A DNA stretch of 64,000 nucleotides, from contig JBEVJC010000006.1 in assembly GCA_040510375.1 (NCBI GenBank), positions 154,664 to 218,663 of the forward strand, in the 5' to 3' direction. Every line of letters begins with the position of its first letter. Position 1 is the first letter of the stretch. A program made the position numbers and the translations under genes. The stretch comes from JBEVJC01 sp040510375. Its GTDB lineage: Bacteria; Bacteroidota; Bacteroidia; Chitinophagales; Chitinophagaceae. Below, piece by piece: positions 55,540 through 63,491 of the stretch. A model generated the notes under the pieces. It was not told the DNA's origin. It ran no database searches and saw only the letters and a program-made list of their open reading frames with translations.

Positions 55540-56352
55540 ATGGATAACCCATCCATCAGTGTAATACTTCCGGCGTACAACTGTGAAAGGTTCATAGAAC
55601 GATCGGTGAAAAGTGTGCTGGAACAATCTTTCACCGATTTTGAGCTGATCATTATCGATGATGGGTCAACGGATAATACTGCTGCAGTCATCGGAAAGTT
55701 CAATGATCCGCGCATCCGTTTTTTACAAAATGAAAAAAACAGCGGACTAGTCTTTACCCTGAACCGGGGTATTGATGCCAGCACCGGAAAATATATCGCA
55801 AGAATGGACGGAGATGATATCAGCCTTCCTTTTAGATTTGCAACCCAGTTCAGTTACCTGGAAAACAATCCGGCAACGGATATGATCAGTTCAGTTGCCG
55901 ACCTGATCAGTGAAGACGATCAGCCATTAGGCGAATGGAGTGACGATCGTAATCATCTTACGGCAAGAGCCATCCGGAATTTCCTGCCAAAGGATAATTG
56001 CATTGTGCACCCCGCGGTTTTGATTAGGACGGCACTGCTTAAACAATATCGTTTCCGAAGGGAGCAGTCGCAGGCGGAAGACTATGATCTATGGCTGCGG
56101 TTGGCAGCCGATGGGGTTAAAATAGAAAAGATCAATGAGCCATTGCTGAAACACCGGATCCTTAATCAGTCGTTCACCCGCAAACGGCAAACAAATGTTT
56201 TCTGGAAAAACGCGCGGACCAAGATTAATTTTTCCCGGCACGCCCTGGCAAGCGGGAAGTTTAATTTTTTTGTATTCAAAACGCTTGGTTTCGGATTGGC
56301 AGACCTGCTGCTGGGTACCGGTAAAAAAATCAAATCAATCATTATCCCCTGA
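55540..56352 (+). CDS. Glycosyltransferase family 2 protein
   Basis: A 270-residue GT-A enzyme with the nucleotide-sugar site at the N-terminus (SVILPAYNCERFIERSV), the IIDDGSTDNT block (about 38-47), and the metal-binding ARMDGDDIS (about 87-95). The EDYDLWLRLA segment (about 182-191) suits the catalytic base. Donor and acceptor cannot be read. It is the second gene in the glycan locus and is followed after 44 bases by a GT4 gene. It probably adds one sugar to a cell-surface polysaccharide or protein glycan. Confidence 0.88.
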   Translation: MDNPSISVILPAYNCERFIERSVKSVLEQSFTDFELIIIDDGSTDNTAAVIGKFNDPRIRFLQNEKNSGLVFTLNRGIDASTGKYIARMDGDDISLPFRFATQFSYLENNPATDMISSVADLISEDDQPLGEWSDDRNHLTARAIRNFLPKDNCIVHPAVLIRTALLKQYRFRREQSQAEDYDLWLRLAADGVKIEKINEPLLKHRILNQSFTRKRQTNVFWKNARTKINFSRHALASGKFNFFVFKTLGFGLADLLLGTGKKIKSIIIP

Positions 56353-56396
56353 ACTATCCAACCTACATATTAAAACGCCGCCTGGAAGACCTTCTG

Positions 56397-57548
56397 ATGT
56401 TGCCACTTATTGCAATAGGAAGGCTGATAGCGGGTTTCCGGCCACTTAACCAGCAATACCGGATCTTTTATTTCTTTTCATTTTACCATATCGGAGGTGC
56501 TGAAAAAGTACATGCGCAGATCACCCGGTCAACAGGTGGGCCTGACTGTATAATCTATTTTACCCGCAGATCGGACAATAACCTGCTGAAACAAATGTTT
56601 ATCGACTCCGGTTGCCGGATAGAAGATATTTCAAGGTTTACTGATAACAAATGGCTGTACCCGGTTAATATTATTTTTCGCGGGATTATTACAGGATATA
56701 TAAATAAACAGACTGCCCGCCCACTGGTATTTAATGGTCAGAATAATTTCGGTTACAAAATCAGTCCCTGGATAAATAAATCGGTTCCACAGGTGGAACT
56801 GATCCATTCCCTGAATACTTTTTCATATATCAGGATTCCCTTCCTTCCGTTTATCAGCAAAACGGTAATGATCAGCCAGAAAAGAATTGATGACCATCTT
56901 CAACTGTACCGGAAGAAACAAATCCCTCCTTCGTTTGATCAGCGCATTATTTATATCTCCAATGCCATTGAATTGCCGCAGTCTGACAGGGAAAAAAATT
57001 TCCATCCACTCGTGGTACTTTATGCCGGTCGCGGCGGACTGGAAAAACGACTCCATCTTATCGCGGAAATTGCACGACGGGTTGTTAAGGTCAATCCGTT
57101 GATAAAATTTGAGTTTATGGGCGATGTAAGCCAGGTGCTGAACAGTTCGGAGTTGCCCTTTGCCCGTTTTTATGGAAACCTGAGCGACCCCGATCAGATA
57201 GATTCTGTCTATCAACGATCCGGTGTGCTGCTAATGACTTCTGAAACAGAAGGATTCCCGATGGTGGTGATTGAAGCGATGGTCCGGGGAAATGTAATTG
57301 TTTCTACTGCTGTGGGTGATATCCCCAGGCATATCCGGGAAGAAAATGGATTCCTGTTTACCGATACGAACAATGAAGAACAGATCATCAGCGAAGCGGT
57401 CAGTTATATCCTGCGATTGGCATCAGATGCAGCGATGTTTAACAGGATCTCATCGGCCAATATTACTTACGCAAGAAATAACTTTGATCTCGGCAGGTTT
57501 AACCGGTCGTACCGGGAACTCTTTGCCACATTAAATGATCGCCCTTGA
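56397..57548 (+). CDS. Glycosyltransferase family 4 protein
   Basis: A 383-residue GT-B enzyme. The N-terminal part has FYHIGGAEKVHAQI (about 28-41) and the C-terminal half a donor-binding region with YAGRGGLEKRLHLI (about 209-222) and the E-x7-E type block ETEGFPMVVIEAMVRG (about 282-297). Such enzymes retain anomeric configuration and use nucleotide sugars. The stop codon overlaps the TTG start of the next gene, so translation is coupled. Sugar specificity is unknown. Confidence 0.88.
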   Translation: MLPLIAIGRLIAGFRPLNQQYRIFYFFSFYHIGGAEKVHAQITRSTGGPDCIIYFTRRSDNNLLKQMFIDSGCRIEDISRFTDNKWLYPVNIIFRGIITGYINKQTARPLVFNGQNNFGYKISPWINKSVPQVELIHSLNTFSYIRIPFLPFISKTVMISQKRIDDHLQLYRKKQIPPSFDQRIIYISNAIELPQSDREKNFHPLVVLYAGRGGLEKRLHLIAEIARRVVKVNPLIKFEFMGDVSQVLNSSELPFARFYGNLSDPDQIDSVYQRSGVLLMTSETEGFPMVVIEAMVRGNVIVSTAVGDIPRHIREENGFLFTDTNNEEQIISEAVSYILRLASDAAMFNRISSANITYARNNFDLGRFNRSYRELFATLNDRP

Positions 57549-58459
57549 AACCACTAAGCTTCATACTGATCACTTATAACCGTCCTGGCGATATGCTGGA
57601 ACTGCTTCAGAATATCGCGGGGCTCAATCATGCAGGGGAGTTACTGGAAGAAGTGATAGTTGTGAATAATTGTTCAACGGACGACTATTCACCTGTGAAA
57701 AATTTCATCGCTTCAACACCTGAGCTGCCATTCCGGTACTATGATGCACCGGAGAACCTGGGTGTATCAAGGGGCCGGAACTTCGCTCTGGGCAAGGGTT
57801 CAGCTCCCATCATTATCATGCTCGACGATGATGCGGTGTTGCAGAACAAGGATTGCCTGGATAATCTGGTGGAAGAGTTTGAAATCGATAACGGCACCAG
57901 GAAGAAAGCGATTATTTCTTTCAGGGTTCTGTATTATGATACATTACAGATGCAGGAAAACGCGTTGCCCCATAAACGTTTCCGTGAATACCGCGACAAA
58001 TCTTCTTTTGACACCTATTATTATGCAGGTGGTGCGCATGCAATCCGCCGTCAGGTTATAGAATCACTTGGCGCCTATCCCGATGATTTTTTTTATGGGA
58101 TGGAGGAATACGACCTGGGTTACCGCATACTTGATTCCGGTTATTCAATTGTATACAGTGACCGGATTACCATGCTGCATAAGGAGTCGCCGCTTGGCAG
58201 GAAACCAAAACGGGAGAAGGTAAGGATGATGTGGGTCAATAAATCGGTGGTGGCATACCGGTATCTTCCCTCCTTTTATTTCTGGAGTACGGCATTCATG
58301 TGGAGTATGTTTTACCTTCGTTCCACGAAATTTGATCTCGGCGGATTTTTCGCGGGATGGAGAAATGTCCTTTCCATCCCAAAAACCCAGAAAAAACGAA
58401 CAGTATCGCCATCAACACTCAAATACCTCAAACAATTAAAGGCGCGGCTGTGGTATTAG
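57545..58459 (+). CDS. Glycosyltransferase family 2 protein
   Basis: The 304-residue enzyme starts at TTG 57545, overlapping the preceding stop (TTGA); no ATG occurs before the conserved FILITYNRPGDM strand, so this unusual start is probably real. The GT-A motifs are VVNNCSTDDY (about 38-47), IIIMLDDDAVL (about 89-99) with the metal-binding DDD, and GMEEYDLGYRI (about 184-194). The ITMLHKESPLGRKPKREK segment is rhamnosyl- or related transferase-like. It follows the GT4 gene in the glycan operon. Confidence 0.85.
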   Translation: MKPLSFILITYNRPGDMLELLQNIAGLNHAGELLEEVIVVNNCSTDDYSPVKNFIASTPELPFRYYDAPENLGVSRGRNFALGKGSAPIIIMLDDDAVLQNKDCLDNLVEEFEIDNGTRKKAIISFRVLYYDTLQMQENALPHKRFREYRDKSSFDTYYYAGGAHAIRRQVIESLGAYPDDFFYGMEEYDLGYRILDSGYSIVYSDRITMLHKESPLGRKPKREKVRMMWVNKSVVAYRYLPSFYFWSTAFMWSMFYLRSTKFDLGGFFAGWRNVLSIPKTQKKRTVSPSTLKYLKQLKARLWY

Positions 58460-58483
58460 GCGGCCAACTTCAAATTATAATTA

Positions 58484-59173
58484 ATGAACCTTACAGATAT
58501 TTTAGGAAAAGCCGAGGGTTTCCTGCGGAAGTCTAAAAATGCATTGATCCGTAAAAGTGATCCGCAGTTCAGGGAAGTTGAAAAATGGTACCGCGAAGAT
58601 CCCCGCGGATTAAAAAGATCGGAATTCGAATTTCTGACACCCGAATCGATCGTGTTCGACCTTGGAGGTTACCTGGGTGAATGGACCAGCAATCTTTATT
58701 CGAGGTACAACTGTAAAATCCACATTTTTGAACCCGTAAAGGAATATGCAGATATCATTGCCCACCGTTTTTCCCATAATAAACGAATAACAGTCGTGCA
58801 GGCTGGGCTGGCATCTGCCGACCTGGAGACCTTCATCACGCTGGATGAGTTCGAGTCAAAAGTGGTTGGCTCCGACCATGCCATTCATAAAACAGAACCA
58901 ATCCGGCTAAAAGCTTTTCAGCAATACGTCTCCCAAACGGGTATCGACAAAATCGACCTGGTAAAAATAAACATTGAGGGAGCAGAATATGATTTGCTTG
59001 ATCACCTGATTTCAACAGGTCAAACGGAGCGGATCAATTGTTTCCTTATCCAGTTTCACAACTGGGAACAGAACGCAACGACCCGTCGCGAAAAGATCCG
59101 CCAGGAACTTTCTAAAACCCATACCGAAGTTTTCAATTATTCATTTGTGTGGGAATGCTGGCAAAAAAAATGA
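58484..59173 (+). CDS. FkbM family methyltransferase 1
   Basis: A 229-residue protein with a SAM-binding Rossmann fold: VFDLGGYLGEWTSNL (about 53-67) is motif I, IHIFEPVKEYADII (about 75-88) follows, and DKIDLVKINIEGAEYDLLDHL (about 154-174, in two blocks) is the FkbM signature around the INIEGAE turn. FkbM enzymes O-methylate sugars or other hydroxyl groups. In the glycan locus it probably methylates a sugar of the surface glycan. It is 24 bases after the GT2 gene. Confidence 0.87.
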   Translation: MNLTDILGKAEGFLRKSKNALIRKSDPQFREVEKWYREDPRGLKRSEFEFLTPESIVFDLGGYLGEWTSNLYSRYNCKIHIFEPVKEYADIIAHRFSHNKRITVVQAGLASADLETFITLDEFESKVVGSDHAIHKTEPIRLKAFQQYVSQTGIDKIDLVKINIEGAEYDLLDHLISTGQTERINCFLIQFHNWEQNATTRREKIRQELSKTHTEVFNYSFVWECWQKK

Positions 59174-59220
59174 CAAAAGAGTCAAAGTTTTCACCGGCCA
59201 GGAAAACTTTCAAACTCAAT

Positions 59221-59252
59221 TTTGGAGATTTGGTTCCATAACCATACTTTTA
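59221..59252 (+). promoter_or_regulatory. Bacteroidota-type promoter candidate upstream of the T9SS gene
   Basis: TTTG at 59221-59224, a 20-base spacer, and TACTTTTA at 59245-59252 match the Bacteroidota pattern with one mismatch in the -7 element. A start near 59259 would give a leader of about 29 bases before the ATG at 59288. Confidence 0.5.
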
Positions 59253-59287
59253 TTTCTGGTCCACCAAACTAAAGCTAACAAACCACT

Positions 59288-59764
59288 ATGAATTTTTGCT
59301 CCACCGCAAAAACATTGGGTCTGACCCTGATGTTTACCCTTCTGGTATCAATCACCTATTCCCAAACTCTCTTAAATTCGACCGGTAGTACAATTAGCGG
59401 CGACGGATACGTTATCGAATATTCAGTAGGTGAAATCTCAATCACCGCCATACTGGGTCAAAATTATTATGTATCACAGGGTCTCCTGCAACCCAATGTC
59501 AAGATTCCTTTTGCCGGTTGCAGTTATATCAATGACGAGTTCCAGTATTTTCCAAACCCTGTCAAAACAATAGTAAGTCTTGCGGGAGTTTATAACTGGA
59601 TTGACAGTTACATGATTTACGCAGCTGATGGAAAGCTTGTAGGCAACGCGCCATTTATTAATAACACCATAGACATGTCCAGGCTTGCATCAGGAATATA
59701 TTTTGTTCAACTGTTTCCTGGTTGCAATGGAAAGTACAAAACCATAAAAATCGCGAAACAATGA
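59288..59764 (+). CDS. Small secreted protein with T9SS type A sorting domain
   Basis: The 158-residue protein has a signal peptide (1-25, ending ITYS), a short beta-rich region typical of small Bacteroidota secreted proteins (DGYVIEYSVGEISITAILGQ, seen in blocks near 38-57; VSQGLLQPNV), and a C-terminal type IX sorting domain (YFPNPVK near 86-92, GIYFVQL and a KTIKIAKQ end). It should be exported through the outer membrane by the T9SS and perhaps attached to the surface. Its stop overlaps the start of the next gene by four bases (ATGA). Function unknown. Confidence 0.85.
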   Translation: MNFCSTAKTLGLTLMFTLLVSITYSQTLLNSTGSTISGDGYVIEYSVGEISITAILGQNYYVSQGLLQPNVKIPFAGCSYINDEFQYFPNPVKTIVSLAGVYNWIDSYMIYAADGKLVGNAPFINNTIDMSRLASGIYFVQLFPGCNGKYKTIKIAKQ

Positions 59765-60792
59765 GGACCTTTTTTCTAACCGTATTTTCAATTTTTTCCG
59801 TTCTTTGCCTCCAGGCACAGGCTCCACAGGCATTTAACTACCAAGCCGTTGCACGAACCACCAGCGGCATCCTCATCCCCGCACAATCGATCTCTGTGAG
59901 GTTTTCTATCCTGGATGGGGATACAAATGGCAACATCCTTTACCAGGAAACACAAACTACTACGACAAATAGTTACGGACTGTTTACTTTACATGTTGGT
60001 GAGGGTATTGCTACTATCGGAACGTTCAGCGACATCATCTGGTCAGGCAACAATGAAAAGTATCTTAAAGTTGAAATAAGCCCAACCGGTGGAAACATTT
60101 ATACTGTTCAGGGCCATACGCAGCTACTAAGCGTACCGTATGCTCTCTATTCTGATAAAACAAACCTTGTAGCCGGAAATGCTATTTCAATTACCAACGG
60201 CAATACGATTTCCGGCGCGTACATTGGTGGAGCGGGAATAAATATTACGGGAAATGTAATCTCAAGCACCGGTGGTACTGGTGGCGGTGGTGGTACAGGT
60301 GGACTTTGGGTTGCCGACCTATACGGCCAGCACGCAATTTCCGGAAATGTTGGAATCGGAACCAATGCACAAAGCGCAATTCCATTAACCGTTTTTACCC
60401 CAAATTCCGGAGTAGGACATGCCGGCATTCACGTGATGTCCAATGATGTGTGGCATACCGGGATTTCAATGTTTAACTCCACCGGAGGTACCAACTATTC
60501 GTTGTTGGTAGGCGGCTCCCTGAATTCCGATATTAAAGCCGGCAATTTTGCAATTTTTAATAATAATGCCGGTAAATATATATTACACGCAACCGCATTT
60601 ACCAATTTCATAGGAATTGGTTCAGACAATCCGTCAACACCGGCACGGTCGAGGCTTCATGTATTTAACGGAGATGTGAATGTTGAACAGATCGGCGCCG
60701 GAATTATAATGAAGTCACCAAATGGCCAATGCTGGAGAGTAACCGTCAGTAACACCGGCACATTTGTAAGCGCTGCCATTGCCTGCCCCTAG
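59761..60792 (+). CDS. Secreted tail-fibre-like protein
   Basis: The ATG at 59761 overlaps the previous stop (ATGA); an earlier TTG at 59722 is discarded because it would destroy the signal peptide MRTFFLTVFSIFSVLCLQAQ. The 343-residue protein starts with the family region AFNYQAVARTTSG...SVRFSILDG, has a beta domain to about 125 ending in LLSVPYALYS, then a Gly/Thr-rich repetitive section (about 135-180) and a C-terminal part with VGIGTNAQ and RLHVFNGDVNV resembling phage tail-fibre ends. Such proteins are widespread in Bacteroidota; a surface or adhesion role is guessed. Confidence 0.75.
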   Translation: MRTFFLTVFSIFSVLCLQAQAPQAFNYQAVARTTSGILIPAQSISVRFSILDGDTNGNILYQETQTTTTNSYGLFTLHVGEGIATIGTFSDIIWSGNNEKYLKVEISPTGGNIYTVQGHTQLLSVPYALYSDKTNLVAGNAISITNGNTISGAYIGGAGINITGNVISSTGGTGGGGGTGGLWVADLYGQHAISGNVGIGTNAQSAIPLTVFTPNSGVGHAGIHVMSNDVWHTGISMFNSTGGTNYSLLVGGSLNSDIKAGNFAIFNNNAGKYILHATAFTNFIGIGSDNPSTPARSRLHVFNGDVNVEQIGAGIIMKSPNGQCWRVTVSNTGTFVSAAIACP

Positions 60793-60820
60793 TAGAAAAA
60801 AATTACCTAATTTTATGACT

Positions 60821-60846
60821 TAAAGCCTATTAATTAATAGGCTTTA
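60821..60846 (+). terminator. Perfect palindromic terminator
   Basis: The 26 bases form a perfect inverted repeat (arms TAAAGCCTATTAA and its complement, no separate loop). The stem ends in GGCTTTA on either strand, and it lies 29 bases after the tail-fibre-like gene and just before the next start. It is the probable end of the T9SS/tail-fibre transcript. Confidence 0.7.
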
Positions 60847-60855
60847 TCATTTTAT

Positions 60856-61641
60856 ATGGGAATTATTCGAAGCATACTTAAATCGGTCGGACTTTACGGC
60901 CCCCTGGTGAAACAAAAAAGAAAACTCGACCAATATAATCACCACCAGCAAGAACTGAAACACCGGGTCAACCGCGTGGCTTTCTATAAAACTTTCCTGA
61001 AAGAGGGACAGCTCGTTTTCGACGTTGGTGCAAATTTGGGTAACCGGGTCGAAATTTTCCTGGAGATCGGGTGCAAGGTAGTTGCAGTTGAGCCACAGGT
61101 GCAATGTCAGGAGCATCTGTTAAAGACTTTCGGCAACAGGATAAATATTGTAGGGGAAGGACTGGGGGAAAAAGTGGAAAAGAAAACGATGTACATTTCC
61201 GATGTCAGCACAATTTCTTCTTTATCTGAAGAGTGGATTGAAAGTGTCAGGCAATCCAGGTTTAGCGGCCATGAGTGGAACAAAACGGAAACGGTCAGCA
61301 TCAACACCATGGATAACCTGATTTCTACCTACGGTAAACCCTTTTTCTGCAAGATCGATGTGGAGGGTTACGAATTACAGGTATTGAAAGGCCTGAGTGA
61401 GGCCATACCCCTCCTTTCACTCGAATATACCGTGCCCGAACAAACAAGCCGTCTCGAGGAATGTATCCGGATCCTGCATAAACTCGACAGGGATTATGTT
61501 TACAATTACTCTATGGGCGAGGAAATGTCTTTTGCAATGCCCCAATTCGTAAGTTTTGAAGTTTTTGTCCAATACATACACGAGGAAAAATTTCAATCGT
61601 CTGGTTTCGGCGATATCTATGTAAAATCTTCCGACCTGTAA
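60856..61641 (+). CDS. FkbM family methyltransferase 2
   Basis: A 261-residue protein with SAM-binding motif I VFDVGANLGNRVEIFLEIG (about 55-73, with the core at DVGANLG), VVAVEPQ (about 75-81), and the FkbM signature KIDVEGYELQVLKGL (about 171-185). It is probably a sugar O-methyltransferase in the glycan locus. It shares the fold of the protein at 58484 but the two are not close copies, so they likely have different acceptors. The start follows the palindromic terminator by 9 bases, so the gene may need its own promoter. Confidence 0.86.
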   Translation: MGIIRSILKSVGLYGPLVKQKRKLDQYNHHQQELKHRVNRVAFYKTFLKEGQLVFDVGANLGNRVEIFLEIGCKVVAVEPQVQCQEHLLKTFGNRINIVGEGLGEKVEKKTMYISDVSTISSLSEEWIESVRQSRFSGHEWNKTETVSINTMDNLISTYGKPFFCKIDVEGYELQVLKGLSEAIPLLSLEYTVPEQTSRLEECIRILHKLDRDYVYNYSMGEEMSFAMPQFVSFEVFVQYIHEEKFQSSGFGDIYVKSSDL

Positions 61642-61650
61642 ATAACATAT

Positions 61651-62502
61651 ATGGTGATCTCACACTTGTTCGGCGGTTTGGGTAACCAACTCTTCCAGTA
61701 TGCGGCTGGTAAACGTATTGCCGAAAAATACAGTGTGCCTTTTGCACTGGATACTTCAGCATTCGAATCCTATAAGCTCCGTAGATTCGATCTCGATCAT
61801 TTTAATCTCCAGGCAAGGATTGCTACCGAAACTGAGATCACTGAACTCAAACCTTCCTCCAACCTGGCAAAGGCGCTTCAATACCTGCGGTTAAAAAAGA
61901 ACAGGACCTATCATCGTGAACGGTCATTCAACTTTGACCCTTCATTTGAATCGATTGGACCGGATATTTACCTGAAAGGTTATTTTCAAAGCGAACAGTA
62001 TTTCGCACCAATTGCACCCACGGTCCTCAAAGAGTTTACCATCAAACCTGAATTCATTCAGAATGTGACAGCCCTGGCAGGTAAAATCAGAAACCCAAAT
62101 TCCGTAGGAATCCATATCCGCCGGGGCGATTATAAAAATACTGATGTTAAACAATTGCTTGCAACCACAGACGCGGACTACTACCAGCGCGCCATTGCCC
62201 TGATGCTCGAAAAATTGACCGATCCTGAGTTTTATTTTTTCTCGGATGATATTGACTGGGTGCGGGAAAACCTCCCGGTCCCAAATGCAGTATATGTTTC
62301 GGGAGATTTAGCAAAAACCCATATCGAAGACTTCTATTTGTTGAGCCAGTGTGGCAACCAGATAATACCGAACAGCACCTTCGCATGGTGGGCTGCCTGG
62401 TTGAATCCGAATCCAGCCAAATCGGTCATTGCTCCCCAAAAATGGTTCAACGATGAAGCGTCGAATCGGGACCGTCTGCCTGAATCATGGACCAGTCTAT
62501 AA
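61651..62502 (+). CDS. GT11 alpha-1,2-fucosyltransferase
   Basis: The 283-residue protein shows the three motifs of family 11: GGLGNQLFQYAAGK at the N-terminus (8-21), the GDP-fucose motif IHIRRGDY (about 152-159), and SQCGNQIIPNSTFAWWAAWL (about 231-250). It moves fucose from GDP-fucose to a galactose or other sugar with alpha-1,2 linkage. The genes for GDP-fucose synthesis follow directly on the opposite strand. It is the last plus-strand gene of the glycan locus, 9 bases after the methyltransferase. Confidence 0.92.
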   Translation: MVISHLFGGLGNQLFQYAAGKRIAEKYSVPFALDTSAFESYKLRRFDLDHFNLQARIATETEITELKPSSNLAKALQYLRLKKNRTYHRERSFNFDPSFESIGPDIYLKGYFQSEQYFAPIAPTVLKEFTIKPEFIQNVTALAGKIRNPNSVGIHIRRGDYKNTDVKQLLATTDADYYQRAIALMLEKLTDPEFYFFSDDIDWVRENLPVPNAVYVSGDLAKTHIEDFYLLSQCGNQIIPNSTFAWWAAWLNPNPAKSVIAPQKWFNDEASNRDRLPESWTSL

Positions 62503-62555
62503 CAAAAAAGGCCGGAATCCACCGACCCCGACCCTTTAATAATATATTGGACGCA

Positions 62556-63491
62556 TCAAACAGCCGTCATTTCCTGTTTAAAAAATCCATACGCCCTGGC
62601 GATTCCTTCATTTAATGCTATCCGGTGCTTCCACCCAAATGAATGAATCAGTGAACTGTCCATCAGCTTACGGGGTGTTCCATCCGGTTTTGAACTGTCA
62701 AAGACAATCCCGCCTTTGAACCCGACTGCTTCTTTCACTGCCAGTGCAAGGTCCCTGATAGTAACTTCTTCACCGGTACCCACATTTACAAACAGCTTTT
62801 CATTATACTCCTGCATCAGGAAATAACAGGCATCGGCCAGGTCATCTACATACATAAATTCCCTTAACGGCGTACCCGATCCCCAGATCTCCACGTTCTC
62901 CGAATTATTTTCCTTTGCTTCGTGGAACTTCCTGATCAATGCCGGCAGCACATGGGAGTTCTGCAGGTTATAATTATCACCCTGACCATATAAATTGGTT
63001 GGCATGGCTGAAATAAAATTACATCCAAACTGGTCACGATAGGCTTCACACATTTTGATACCAGCGATCTTGGCAATAGCATATGGTTCATTGGTCTCTT
63101 CGAGAAGACCAGTCAGTAAGTACGATTCTTTCAATGGCTGCGGAGCCAGTTTCGGATAAATACAGGAACTTCCAAGGAAGAGCAGTTTTTTCACTCCGTT
63201 CACATAGGCCGCATGAATGATATTCGCCTCAATCATCAGGTTGTAGTAAAGAAACTCTGCACGGTATACATTATTCGCCATAATACCGCCCACCTTTGCT
63301 GCAGCAAGGAATACGTATTCGGGCTTTTCACTTTCGAAAAAATCATTAACGTCCTGCTGGTTTCTTAAATCCAGTTCGGACGAAGTCCTGGTCAGGATAT
63401 TGGTGTATCCTTCCTTTTCCAATTTTCTGACAATTGACGAGCCTGCCATACCTCTGTGACCTGCTACGTAGATTTTACTGTTCTTTTCCAT
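62556..63491 (-). CDS. fcl: GDP-L-fucose synthase
   Basis: The ATG at 63491 overlaps the gmd stop by one-frame-shifted ATGA. The 311-residue enzyme is an extended short-chain dehydrogenase: NADP-binding GHRGMAGSS (about 11-19), catalytic serine/cysteine region LGSSCIYPKLAPQPLKES (about 105-122, in two parts), and Y-x3-K in EPYAIAKIAG (about 134-143). LREFMYVDDLADAC near 208-221 is diagnostic. It epimerises and reduces GDP-4-keto-6-deoxymannose to GDP-L-fucose. Confidence 0.94.
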   Translation of the reverse strand: MEKNSKIYVAGHRGMAGSSIVRKLEKEGYTNILTRTSSELDLRNQQDVNDFFESEKPEYVFLAAAKVGGIMANNVYRAEFLYYNLMIEANIIHAAYVNGVKKLLFLGSSCIYPKLAPQPLKESYLLTGLLEETNEPYAIAKIAGIKMCEAYRDQFGCNFISAMPTNLYGQGDNYNLQNSHVLPALIRKFHEAKENNSENVEIWGSGTPLREFMYVDDLADACYFLMQEYNEKLFVNVGTGEEVTIRDLALAVKEAVGFKGGIVFDSSKPDGTPRKLMDSSLIHSFGWKHRIALNEGIARAYGFFKQEMTAV

